From Saprospiraceae bacterium (GTDB lineage: Bacteria; Bacteroidota; Bacteroidia; Chitinophagales; Saprospiraceae): a stretch of 64,000 nucleotides of DNA. The DNA lies in assembly GCA_020631235.1 (NCBI GenBank), contig JAHDHQ010000012.1:47617-111616 (forward strand). Direction: 5' to 3'. The notes beneath the pieces are model-generated. The model searched no databases, was not told where the DNA came from, and saw only the letters and a list, made by a program, of their open reading frames with translations. The position numbers and the translations under genes were made by a program. Below, one piece after another: positions 9,389 to 18,091 of this stretch; position 1 is the stretch's first letter; every line of letters starts with the position of its first letter.

Positions 9389-9802
9389 CTATTTTGTAAG
9401 TTTTTTGAATAAAATAAATACCAAGAACCCAATAGGACCCAACATAAAAGCACCCAGCAAGCAGGGTATCATCAATAAAGGGTGTATACCGATCGTTCTA
9501 TTTTGAGTAATCATCCACATGCCTACTATCAAATCAAAAGCCAGGTAATGCAACCAACCAGCTAGTGTAGCACTTTCATGGGAAAATAAACCCATAACCC
9601 CTTCTAAACTTCCAAAATTCATCTCAATACCTTGCGTCATAGTTTGTATGATGTAAAATCCATATAGAGCGGATAAGGCAATAGGTATTATCTTATGATC
9701 GACCAAGAACCTCGTAGGTTTCCAATTTGGGACAATCAGCATCAAGAGCCACATAATCATGGCGAGCATATTGGCTAATGAAAATATAGTTGAGTAAGAC
9801 AT
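9389..9802 (-). CDS. ABA4-like (DUF4281) membrane protein
   Basis: A 137-residue protein with four predicted helices. The signature LAGWLHYLAFDLIVGMWM in the third helix and the closing segment PCLLGAFMLGPIGFLVFIL are characteristic of the ABA4-like/DUF4281 family, named for the plant protein needed for neoxanthin formation. The bacterial role is not established; a carotenoid or lipid-linked function is only an analogy. It is the first gene of the operon that ends with the LytS/LytTR pair, and no carotenoid gene is in the window. Confidence 0.8.
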   Translation of the reverse strand: MSYSTIFSLANMLAMIMWLLMLIVPNWKPTRFLVDHKIIPIALSALYGFYIIQTMTQGIEMNFGSLEGVMGLFSHESATLAGWLHYLAFDLIVGMWMITQNRTIGIHPLLMIPCLLGAFMLGPIGFLVFILFKKLTK

Positions 9803-9835
9803 TGTTTGTGATTTGATAATTAATAATTAGTTACC

Positions 9836-9847
9836 TATCAATTGATA
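9836..9847. promoter_or_regulatory. 12-bp perfect palindrome upstream of the ABA4-like operon
   Basis: TATCAATTGATA reads the same on both strands and lies 34 bp before the ABA4-like start, in the gap to the small ORF at 9892. It has the size of an operator half-site pair, but its A+T-rich sequence could arise by chance and the binding protein is unknown. Confidence 0.25.
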
Positions 9848-9891
9848 ACCCAAATATGCCTTGCTTTTAGAGCAAATGGAAGGAATAAAAG

Positions 9892-10146
9892 TTGAACCGT
9901 CGCAAAAGTGGCTTGAGTTGTAATGAGAAGGCCATATCTTTAAAATATTCTACCAAATCAAAAAGCATTAAAAGACCTAGCTTTTATATCACTAAATGCC
10001 TAGCCCTCTTGGTATTCATACTTTGCTCGAGTTGCAAAAGCCATCAGGCATTGAAAGAACATAAACAAACAGCTCATGAGCATCATAAAGTCTTTATCGG
10101 TGATTTTGGGTGTAATTACACCATCCTACCATGCATGATAGACTAG
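9892..10146 (+). CDS. Doubtful small lipoprotein-like ORF
   Basis: An 84-codon frame with a TTG start and no upstream ATG. After a basic N-terminus it contains a hydrophobic stretch running into a Cys (FILCSSC), like a lipoprotein leader but with an unusually long positive region. The C-terminal part is His-rich (HKQTAHEHHKVF) and ends in CNYTILPCMID. It lies just before cydAB on the same strand. A real short envelope protein or a decayed gene are both possible; I recognise no family. Confidence 0.25.
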   Translation: MNRRKSGLSCNEKAISLKYSTKSKSIKRPSFYITKCLALLVFILCSSCKSHQALKEHKQTAHEHHKVFIGDFGCNYTILPCMID

Positions 10147-10271
10147 TGTTTTCTAGTTTTTTTTAACTCTTTAAATTATAATTGGTCTAAATTATCACGT
10201 CCATTAAATATCGAGATTATATGTTAAATAATTTAATCATATTTAGAGTACTGTTCACAATTTAAACGATA

Positions 10272-11582
10272 ATGGAAGAATTATTAGCTGCGAGATTACA
10301 AATGGCTATTTCTTTAGGATGGCATATCATCTTTGCCTGTATTGGAATGGCAATGCCATTTTTTATGGCTTTTGCGGAATGGAAATGGATGAAAACAAAA
10401 GATCAAGTGTTTTTGGATTTGGCAAAATCTTGGTCTAAGGGAGTGGCGATATTCTTCGCAGTCGGCGCGGTTTCAGGAACATTGCTTTCTTTTGAATTGG
10501 GACTGTTATGGCCTAAATTTATGGAGCATGCAGGACCAATATTTGGGATGCCTTTTTCTATGGAAGGAACAGCTTTTTTTGTAGAAGCAATAGCTCTTGG
10601 AGTGTTTTTATATGGTTGGGATAGAATTGCTCCAATAGCTCATTGGATATCCGGATTAATTGTGGGCATATCCGGTGTCATGTCTGGAATTTTTGTAGTT
10701 GCAGCAAATGCCTGGATGAATAGCCCGGCAGGATTTGATTTTGTAAATGGAGAATATATTAATATCGATCCGATTGCGGCCATGTTTAATGAAGCATGGT
10801 TTACTCAGGCACTGCATATGACCTTCGCGGCTTTTGCAAGTACAGGGTTTGCTGTTGCAGGTGTCCATGCAATTATGCTTCTAAGAGGTCATAAGATTAA
10901 ATTTCACAAAGAAGCTTTAAAAATTGCTTTGATCTTTAGCTTAATAGCCGCATTTGCCATGCCCATAACAGGAGATTTAGCAGCTAAAGATGTTGCCAAA
11001 AGACAACCCGCTAAATTGGCTGCAATGGAAGCTCATTATCATACAACTAAAAATGCTCCATTGATTATTGGAGGCATTCCTGATGATGTTAACCAAAAAG
11101 TAGATTATGCCATTGAAATACCTGGAGGATTAAGCTTTCTTGCGCATGGCGATTTTAATGCAGAAGTAATTGGTTTAGATCAGTTTTCTGAAGAAGAACG
11201 ACCGCCTGTAGCAGTTGTTCATTTTGCTTTTCAAATCATGGTGGGTCTTGGGACAATAATGATGCTGATAAGTATCCTCTATTTTTATATGATGTGGCGT
11301 AAATGGGATCTTATTAATAATAAATGGTGGCTTAGAATATTAGCCATAGCTACACCAATTGGATTTATAGCACTAGAAGCCGGATGGACAGTTACCGAGG
11401 TAGGTAGGCAGCCATGGATTATTTATGGAGTTATGAAAACAAAAGACGCATTGACTCCAATGCCTGGAATTCAATACTCATTATTTACAATTGTAACCGT
11501 TTACTTAATGCTAACCTTAACAGTCGTGTGGCTTATGTTTAGACAAATTAAATCTATTCATCAAAAATACAATGAGGAATGA
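10272..11582 (+). CDS. cydA: Cytochrome bd ubiquinol oxidase subunit I
   Basis: The 436-residue catalytic subunit of the bd quinol oxidase, which reduces O2 to water with high affinity in the inner membrane. Visible haem ligands are His18 (LGWHIIF), His182 (ALHMTFAAF) for the b595/d site and Met323 (FQIMVGLG). The conserved acidic pair is in MEGTAFFVEAIALGVFLYGW, and GRQPWIIYG is the family signature near the C-terminus. At 436 residues it is shorter than the E. coli protein (about 520), as expected for the short Q-loop class. Its stop overlaps the cydB start (ATGA), so the two are translationally coupled. Confidence 0.96.
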   Translation: MEELLAARLQMAISLGWHIIFACIGMAMPFFMAFAEWKWMKTKDQVFLDLAKSWSKGVAIFFAVGAVSGTLLSFELGLLWPKFMEHAGPIFGMPFSMEGTAFFVEAIALGVFLYGWDRIAPIAHWISGLIVGISGVMSGIFVVAANAWMNSPAGFDFVNGEYINIDPIAAMFNEAWFTQALHMTFAAFASTGFAVAGVHAIMLLRGHKIKFHKEALKIALIFSLIAAFAMPITGDLAAKDVAKRQPAKLAAMEAHYHTTKNAPLIIGGIPDDVNQKVDYAIEIPGGLSFLAHGDFNAEVIGLDQFSEEERPPVAVVHFAFQIMVGLGTIMMLISILYFYMMWRKWDLINNKWWLRILAIATPIGFIALEAGWTVTEVGRQPWIIYGVMKTKDALTPMPGIQYSLFTIVTVYLMLTLTVVWLMFRQIKSIHQKYNEE

Positions 11583-12592
11583 TATATGCAGAACTTGTAA
11601 TGATAGTATTGGGGATAAGCCTTGTCCTCTACATGATACTAGGGGGTGCTGATTTTGGTGCCGGAATAATAGAAATATTTACAGGAGACAAAGGGAATTC
11701 AACCATTTCAAAAGCCATGGCACCTGTATGGGAAGCCAATCATATGTGGTTAATCATAGCTATAGTAATATTATTTAATGGCTTTCCAAAGGCCTATGTT
11801 ATACTATCAACAAATCTTCATATTCCAGTGCTCATTTTTCTAATCGCCATTGTTCTGAGAGGAGCAGCATTTACATTTAGACATTATGATGCGTATCACG
11901 ATGATTCACAAGTGATCTATTCAAAAATATTTAGATATTCTAGTTTGGTAGCAGTCTTTTTTTTGGGAATTACTATATCTGCTTTTTTTGGAGGCACTAT
12001 TCCTTCTACTAGTTCTGCAAATTTTACAGATTTGTATATATCCCCTTGGTTTAATTTATTTAGTTTATCTGTTGGTGTTTTTCTGGTAATTCTCGCGGCA
12101 TACATCGCAGCCATATTTTTACTGGGCGAGTTAGAAACGGATGGAGGTTATCATTTACTAAGTAAATTTTGCAAACGCTTATTTTTACTCTCTGTTATTT
12201 TTGGAACAGCCATCTTTATTAGCTCCTACTTAGAAGGCTTGAGTTTTCATACAACATTTATAAGTCATAGACTATCAATTTTGACAGGTGTACTTGCGAC
12301 AATTTTGATACCTATAGTGTTTAAAATGATTAGGCAGAAAAGGATATGGAATTTGAGAATAATAGTAGGCTTACAGATTACACTTATTATGACAGGTTGG
12401 TTTATAATCCAATGGCCTAATCTTGTTGTTTTTTCAGATGGATCTTTTTTGTCTATTTATGATGCAGCAAGTCCTAGAATTACTATGAAAGTATTGTTCA
12501 TTGCTTTAGCAATTGGAGTAGTTATAATATTTCCATCATTATATTACTTGTTCAAATTGTTTAAATCAGATTCTAATCTAAATGTCAATTAG
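11579..12592 (+). CDS. cydB: Cytochrome bd ubiquinol oxidase subunit II
   Basis: A 337-residue polytopic subunit with about eight to nine transmembrane helices, the structural partner of CydA. Conserved family segments include GGADFGAGIIEIF near the N-terminus, APVWEANHMWLIIAIVILFNGFPKAY and AFTFRHYD. It overlaps cydA by 4 bp. No CydX-like micro-ORF or cydDC assembly exporter is apparent immediately downstream; the next segment is the rearranged esterase region. Confidence 0.95.
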   Translation: MIYAELVMIVLGISLVLYMILGGADFGAGIIEIFTGDKGNSTISKAMAPVWEANHMWLIIAIVILFNGFPKAYVILSTNLHIPVLIFLIAIVLRGAAFTFRHYDAYHDDSQVIYSKIFRYSSLVAVFFLGITISAFFGGTIPSTSSANFTDLYISPWFNLFSLSVGVFLVILAAYIAAIFLLGELETDGGYHLLSKFCKRLFLLSVIFGTAIFISSYLEGLSFHTTFISHRLSILTGVLATILIPIVFKMIRQKRIWNLRIIVGLQITLIMTGWFIIQWPNLVVFSDGSFLSIYDAASPRITMKVLFIALAIGVVIIFPSLYYLFKLFKSDSNLNVN

Positions 12593-12738
12593 TAATAGTT
12601 CGGGTTCCCGTATACGAAATGGTACCTAAAAGAAATCTACTTAAAGGATTTTTTTTGTCATCTTGTATCTAACACTATACAATATCCATCCACTCAAAGC
12701 ATATAAACTTTGTTGACACCCTAAATCATTTAGAGCCT

Positions 12739-13074
12739 TTGGATCAACAAAAAGCAACATTAAAACAAATAAAACTAAATACAGACCGAGCCGTTAATTC
12801 GCTATTTTCTGATCATAATCTAACCGAAAAGTATCAGCTGCCTCAATGTCACTGTAATAAGAAGCAGGCAAAACTTCTTGATAAAGTGTACTCAGAAAAG
12901 CTCTTTAAGCTAAATCCATCTTCAATGAGTATTGGAAATGTAAGACGCGCCACAGGCATCATGTATGTTTATGATGCCAAGGAGGAAAAAAGCACCAAAG
13001 TCTACTATCTAGAAAATAATAAAAGCTTCCTGATAGAAAATATCCGCCGACTGATTCAAGGGTATTTATTTTAG
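12739..13074 (+). CDS. Uncertain 111-codon ORF of unknown function
   Basis: The frame uses a TTG start. The predicted protein is hydrophilic and mixed alpha/beta in character, with PQCHCNKKQAKLL (Cys-His-Cys) in the first half and GIMYVYDAKEEKSTKVYYLENN in the second. Its last 17 codons overlap, in another frame, the recognisable sialate-esterase remnant that starts at 13023, so at least that part is not native coding. It may be a truncated gene whose 3' end was joined to the esterase fragment. I recognise no family. Confidence 0.3.
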   Translation: MDQQKATLKQIKLNTDRAVNSLFSDHNLTEKYQLPQCHCNKKQAKLLDKVYSEKLFKLNPSSMSIGNVRRATGIMYVYDAKEEKSTKVYYLENNKSFLIENIRRLIQGYLF

Positions 13075-13247
13075 CTGGGCAATCAAATATGCAAGGTTTT
13101 GGAACCATCGAGGACCCAGAAAATGATCTTGGGAGTTTAGTAAATGTTATCCAAGGAGATGAGGATGGTGAGTGGTCTGATATTGGTACAGCAAATAACT
13201 GGAATACAATTGATGATGCCTATTTATATTTTGTTGTGGATAATTAG
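13023..13247 (+). pseudogene. 5' fragment of a sialate O-acetylesterase-like gene
   Basis: Frame 3 from 13023 to the stop at 13245 reads as the start of an SGNH/SASA-type esterase domain: PPTDSRVFILAGQSNMQGFG, where GQSN holds the predicted nucleophile Ser, then DLGSLVNVIQGDEDGEW and TIDDAYLYFVVDN. There is no start codon or signal peptide in frame; a stop lies directly upstream at 13020. The protein then breaks off at DN. Its natural continuation (GNEIIRSNVAVGQGAN) appears at 16732. The fragment is therefore one half of a split gene, missing its original 5' end as well. Confidence 0.8.
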
Positions 13248-16200
13248 GAAAAAAATAATCCAAAAGCATCTTAATACAAACATTTTGTATCTTATAAATT
13301 AAGCACTTAGATATATATAAACCTTGCGTTCATAATACACTCATAATGAATATCTCTTTAAGAATTTGCTATTTAACAATTGCTCTATTCGCAACCCAAA
13401 ATTTAACAGGACAACATAATTGGATAAATTTTTCTTCAGATTATAGTTTTCATAAGATTGAATTTTCCAACCAGAATACTTGGTTTAGTTCAAACGCAGG
13501 TCTAACTTCTATCAGTCATGAAACTGGAATACCTAAAATATTTAATATGGTCAACAGTGGATTACCAAATAACTACATTGAAAATATTAAAGTCAGTGAG
13601 AAAGACATACTTTGGGTACAAACAAATTTATACACAGGGCTTTTCATTGACAATCAATATAAGTCATTAAATAACAACTATGAAGGTCAAACTCTCATTT
13701 GGAGAGGAGTTAAATCAGTAGACTTTGATTCAAATGGAGATTTAATAACTGCTTGCCATTACAACGAAAATAATGTAGCTAACAAAATGATCCTAAGGAT
13801 ATCAAATCCAGACACTTTTGAAATCATTAAAAAACTTGATCACAATCTCATCTCATTAGCTCTTGACCAAAATGATGCAATATGGTACGGTCAATCAAAT
13901 GGTAAGGTTAGAGTCCTAGAGAATGGTCAACTATCAACTTTTGATGAAAATAATTCAACTCTTGTTGATTTTTTACCAGTTCAACTAATTGTTAAAACGG
14001 ATGAAGGAATGGTCATCATACAGCATTTGGAACCCTATGACGAAAACTTCGATGGATATCACGTAAGTAGATTTCTGGGAGGAATTTGGGAAGAACTTGA
14101 GATTTTGCTTCCTACGCAGAACACTCTTCAGCATTATTTTGTAGGTGCCAATGGAAATTTATTCTTACATTTTCCGGAAGAAGAAATTTTCGAACTCGTT
14201 AAAGAAGGGTGGGAACAGGTCATTATTCCAGATATTTCTATTCCAAATCCTCCATATTACAATCAACTATTAAATATAGATTCTAAAGGAAATAAATGGT
14301 ATAAAACTCAAGATAAGGGTCAAGCAAAAATTATCAAAATAGATGAAGATGGAATTCAAAAAGAGGTTGAAATTTCAAATGCTGATTTTAGAGAAAGAGT
14401 AAGAGAAATCTTTATAGATTCTAAAAACAATAAATGGGTTTTAGATATTGCGAGTGTTGCCAAATATGATGGAAGAACCTGGACTAATTATTCAGAAGTT
14501 TTTAACCAAGGAGATTTCATCGAATTTATAGATGAAGGACCAGATGGACTAATTTGGGTTTCTTACAAAAACTTAAGTCTTGGCGAATTTGGATTTAGGA
14601 AATTTGATGGAGGCTCCTGGGAGAATTTCAGGTTGGATTCAATTTTCCATGAAAATTTTTCCATGTCATATGAATTCCATATTGATGAAAGCAATAATTT
14701 ATGGATGACTACTGGAAAGGAACTTATAAAATACGATGGAATAGATTGGACAATTGAAGACATAGATTATGATGGTTTTATACTGGATAGATTTATTCCA
14801 AGTGGTGATGGGACTTTTTATTTACACGGCGGCGATGACTTTTATTTTTTTGATGGAGAAAACCTAAATGATATTCATTTCCCACTTCCCGACTGGAGTA
14901 TTTCATTGAAAGCCATAGAAGATAACTATGAAAATTTATGGGTAATCAGAGGCACAACAATTTGGGTTTATGATGGCATTCAATTTATTGATATTTCACA
15001 AAATATTCCAGATATTGATTCCTTATTTTTAAGATCAGTAGCAGTAGATAAACATGATATTTATTGGTTTGGGCTAAGCAATGGCAATTTATTGAGACAT
15101 GATGGCATTGAATGGGAAATAATCCAAAGACCTTACTTCAATCACCATTATCACAAGGATTTAAATGTTGATTCATTAAATAATATTTGGATTAGTTCTT
15201 ATCTAGATGGACTTATAGTTTTTAATGAAAATGGTATCAACAATTTAGGAACCACTAATGGCAAATGCATTGAAGGTTTCACATATCTTGATTGGAATGA
15301 AAATGATGAACAAGACCAAAATGAAATATCACTATCTAACCAAAAAGTAAAATTATTGCCAGATGAAATAACTTCTATTAGTTCATATTTAGGTAAGTAT
15401 AAATTTGATATAGAGGATGATGTTGATAAAGTAGTGGAATATATTTCAACAGATGACGACTTCACAACGAGTTCGCAGTCTCCTTTTATCAATGTACCTA
15501 TTATTGATAACTGCACTGAAAATGTAAATATTGGTTTGGTCAGTACTGTTCTTGAATCAAGAGGAGAGATAGAAATAGTAGCAGGAACACCAAGATGCAA
15601 TCAAGAAACTAGAACTTATTTATTCATAAAAAATACTAGTCTAAATCCATTATCAGGAGTAGTAAAACTAGATATTGATGAAAAGATTAGTTTTATTGAT
15701 GCAGAGCCAAGTCCTTTTGATATTGACAACAACCTTCTCAGTTGGGAGATTTCAGATCTCGCACCTTATGAACAATACCACATCGAAATATTTGCAAAGT
15801 ATCCAGGAGTCGATTTTATAGGAGAAGTAGTTTTCATGTCATCTCAATTTCTTAAAGACGATGGTACAGTTTTAGACAATGATAACTCTGAACAAGTAAT
15901 TATTTGTTCTTTTGACCCTAATGATAAAACAGGATCTTCAGAAGGTGAATCAATTGACAACTATTCCCTTTTGGATGATGGAATAGAATATTTAATCAGA
16001 TTCGAGAATAAGGGAACAGATACCGCATTTCAAGTTGTAATAATTGACACAATTTCTAACGATCTAAATATTAATAGTTTTGAATTATTAGCCTCTAGCC
16101 ATCCCGTAGATATCACAATAAGACAGCAAGAAATTAAATTTTCATTTGATCCAATTTTTCTCCCATATTCTGAGATTGACCCTTACGGTAGTCAAGGGTT

Positions 16201-16731
16201 CGTCAAATTCAAAATAGATCCAATAACTGAAATTCCAGACAATACAATAATCAACAATAAAGCCTACATATATTTTGATTTCAATCCAGCTATAGTAACC
16301 AACACAACAGAAAATATTCTTGTAGATGAATTGCCTTTTGATTTTATTGCTGAACCAGAATTGCCAATTAATTGCAAAGTTAGTTTTGTCCCGAATCCTG
16401 TAGTCGATAAATCTAATTTGGCAATCCCATCCTATTTGGAAAATGGAACTTTTCGATTATACAATTCAATGGGTGAACTGGTACTTGTAGAACACCAAAT
16501 AGATAAACGAATTGAAATTCAAGAAAAATATTTCAACTCGGGTATTTACTTCTACAGTATTAATAAGTTAAGTCAAAAGTGTATCGGAAAATTAATAATT
16601 AAGTAGTTCATTCATCTGTAAAATGATCAAATAAACAGAATACAATAACATAGAAACAATCCACAACACTAGATAATCACAGCATATCTGTTCGTCCCTC
16701 ACAGAGACGCTGGATATTATTATATTATAAT
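13245..16731. mobile_element. About 3.49-kb insert splitting the esterase-like gene
   Basis: Removing 13245-16731 joins the two esterase fragments in frame (VVDN + GNEIIRSN). The 5-bp word ATAAT is present at 13240-13244 and again at 16727-16731, as a target duplication or microhomology would leave. The insert contains one complete gene (13346-16606) and no transposase, integrase or reverse transcriptase. The right end holds a small imperfect GC-containing hairpin (about 16693-16709). Clear terminal inverted repeats are not visible. Mechanism is unknown; the boundaries are inferred from protein continuity. Confidence 0.65.
13346..16606 (+). CDS. Secreted T9SS protein with ligand-sensor-like propeller and DUF7619-like domain
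   Basis: A 1086-residue protein with a signal peptide (1-22, ending TGQ). Residues 25-640 hold repeated units of the kind seen in two-component-regulator propellers (IDSKGNKWYKTQDKG, DSKNNKWVLDIAS, DESNNLWMTTGKE, DSLNNIWISSYLDG). A short Cys-containing carrier-type module follows (FTYLDWNENDEQDQNE, about 645-735), then a conserved adhesin-like C-terminal region marked by CSFDPNDKTGSSEG, IRFENKGTDTAF and YIYFDFNPAIVTNT. The last 75 residues (FVPNPVVDK to GKLIIK) are a T9SS sorting domain. The gene appears more A+T-rich than its neighbours and fills the insert that splits the esterase gene, suggesting acquisition. Ligand unknown. Confidence 0.88.
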   Translation: MNISLRICYLTIALFATQNLTGQHNWINFSSDYSFHKIEFSNQNTWFSSNAGLTSISHETGIPKIFNMVNSGLPNNYIENIKVSEKDILWVQTNLYTGLFIDNQYKSLNNNYEGQTLIWRGVKSVDFDSNGDLITACHYNENNVANKMILRISNPDTFEIIKKLDHNLISLALDQNDAIWYGQSNGKVRVLENGQLSTFDENNSTLVDFLPVQLIVKTDEGMVIIQHLEPYDENFDGYHVSRFLGGIWEELEILLPTQNTLQHYFVGANGNLFLHFPEEEIFELVKEGWEQVIIPDISIPNPPYYNQLLNIDSKGNKWYKTQDKGQAKIIKIDEDGIQKEVEISNADFRERVREIFIDSKNNKWVLDIASVAKYDGRTWTNYSEVFNQGDFIEFIDEGPDGLIWVSYKNLSLGEFGFRKFDGGSWENFRLDSIFHENFSMSYEFHIDESNNLWMTTGKELIKYDGIDWTIEDIDYDGFILDRFIPSGDGTFYLHGGDDFYFFDGENLNDIHFPLPDWSISLKAIEDNYENLWVIRGTTIWVYDGIQFIDISQNIPDIDSLFLRSVAVDKHDIYWFGLSNGNLLRHDGIEWEIIQRPYFNHHYHKDLNVDSLNNIWISSYLDGLIVFNENGINNLGTTNGKCIEGFTYLDWNENDEQDQNEISLSNQKVKLLPDEITSISSYLGKYKFDIEDDVDKVVEYISTDDDFTTSSQSPFINVPIIDNCTENVNIGLVSTVLESRGEIEIVAGTPRCNQETRTYLFIKNTSLNPLSGVVKLDIDEKISFIDAEPSPFDIDNNLLSWEISDLAPYEQYHIEIFAKYPGVDFIGEVVFMSSQFLKDDGTVLDNDNSEQVIICSFDPNDKTGSSEGESIDNYSLLDDGIEYLIRFENKGTDTAFQVVIIDTISNDLNINSFELLASSHPVDITIRQQEIKFSFDPIFLPYSEIDPYGSQGFVKFKIDPITEIPDNTIINNKAYIYFDFNPAIVTNTTENILVDELPFDFIAEPELPINCKVSFVPNPVVDKSNLAIPSYLENGTFRLYNSMGELVLVEHQIDKRIEIQEKYFNSGIYFYSINKLSQKCIGKLIIK

Positions 16732-17853
16732 GGGAATGAGATTATTAGGTCCAATGTCGCAGTAGGTCAAGGAGCGAATGAAAATTTATTTGGACCAGAA
16801 TTAATGTTTGCCCATGAGTTAGATCGATATTATGACGATCCCATATTAATTATTAAGACGGCTTGGCGAGGTAAAAGTCTGGCGGAGGACTCTCGTCCAC
16901 CCTCGGCTGGAGGTGCCACTGGCGAATCGTATGTGGAAATGATAGATCGGGTAAAATATGTAACTGAAAATTTAGCTAATGTCACTCCAGATCTTGTGTC
17001 CATAGGCAATCGTGTATGGAATGATTACAATCGAAATGGGATCAATGATCCTGAAGAACCTGGAATACCAGGAGTTTCTGTGGTATTATGGCGGGATTCG
17101 GATGGAGATGAAATTCCAGATTCGGGAGGTTTTGGCGGTGTACAAGTGACCGCTGAAGAAGGCTATTATCGTTTTGGAGGCTTACTCCCTGGCAACTATG
17201 TAACCTTTGTATGGCAAGTAGATAATTGGGGATCGGGCGAACCTTTAGAAAATTTTGTATCCACGACAGGTTTTGTGGCTGATGCAAATAATGATGTAGA
17301 TTTTGATAACAATGGATTTGGCGGGCCTTTTACAGATATCTTTTCGGGAATTGTGACGCTAACAGTGGATGGAGAACCACTGAATGACGGTGATCCTGAA
17401 GATGGTTTAATTGATTATGACCCAGCTGGAAACAATACGGTTGACTTTGGATTTTACAATCCAGATGTGGAAGATGCGGATGGTGATGGATTTTATAGTG
17501 ATGTGGATTGTGATGATTCAAACCCAGACATCAATCCAGCTGCAGAAGAAATAGCTAATAATGGAATTGATGAGGATTGTGATGGAGCAGATTTAGTTTC
17601 TTCAAACCATTCACTAGCTGAATCGACCGTGCATATTTTTCCTAACCCTGCCTCGCAAACCATAAATATAAAAGTCGATGGAGGACTTCACTTCCGACTA
17701 AATATCATTGATTTGAATGGCCGATTGATTCATACATATTTCGATACAGAACAAATCAATGTAGCCCATTTTCCTGTTGGAGTCTACTTCCTTGAAATCA
17801 AAGATGTAAACTCAAACAACAAGATTATGGATAAAATAGTGATTAGCCGATAA
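16732..17853 (+). pseudogene. 3' fragment of the sialate O-acetylesterase-like T9SS gene
   Basis: The frame is open upstream of the first ATG (16804), and residues encoded from 16732 (GNEIIRSNVAVGQGANENLF) continue the esterase domain broken at 13244. Further esterase features are GPELMFAHELD and LIIKTAWRGKSLAED, then RPPSAGGATG. After that comes an SdrD-B-like module (IGNRVWNDYNRNGINDPEEPG to NTVDFGFYNP), a MopE-type Asp-rich metal-binding motif (DADGDGFYSDVDCDD, NNGIDEDCDG) and a T9SS sorting domain (IFPNPASQT to KIVISR). Without the nucleophile segment and signal peptide it cannot make an active secreted esterase. An ORF call beginning at 16804 would start inside the domain. Confidence 0.8.
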
Positions 17854-17884
17854 GTCCAGATTTAGTAGAAAAACGCAAAGACGT

Positions 17885-18091
17885 CTATTCTTTTTCAAAA
17901 GCTAAGAGATCACCCGGTTGACAATCCAAGGCTTCACAAATCTTAGCTAAGGTAGAAAACCGTATGGCTTTAGCTTTACCTGTTTTGAGAATAGATAGGT
18001 TAGCCTTAGTAATACCTATCTTCTCCGCTAATTCATTACTACGCATTTTACGTTGTGCCATTATGACATCCAAGTTTATTATAATGCTCAT
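17885..18091 (-). CDS. Small XRE/Cro-type regulator (YozG-like)
   Basis: A 68-residue protein that is almost entirely one helix-turn-helix domain: NLDVIMAQRKMRSNELAEKIG, ITKANLSILKTGKAKAIRFSTL and AKICEALDCQPGDLLAFE. Genes of this type are regularly paired with DUF2975 membrane-protein genes, as here, where the start overlaps the upstream DUF2975 stop by 4 bp. It is probably an autoregulator of the pair; the signal is unknown. Confidence 0.9.
   Translation of the reverse strand: MSIIINLDVIMAQRKMRSNELAEKIGITKANLSILKTGKAKAIRFSTLAKICEALDCQPGDLLAFEKE

Noticed and set aside
10142..10164. Five-bp hairpin actag/ctagt followed by eight T at the end of the doubtful small ORF
   Set aside because: The stem is too short and A+T-rich for a confident terminator.
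12621..12674. Short frame MVPKRNLLKGFFLSSCI, like a lipoprotein leader
   Set aside because: It stops after 17 codons; it could be the lost 5' end of a gene but nothing supports that.
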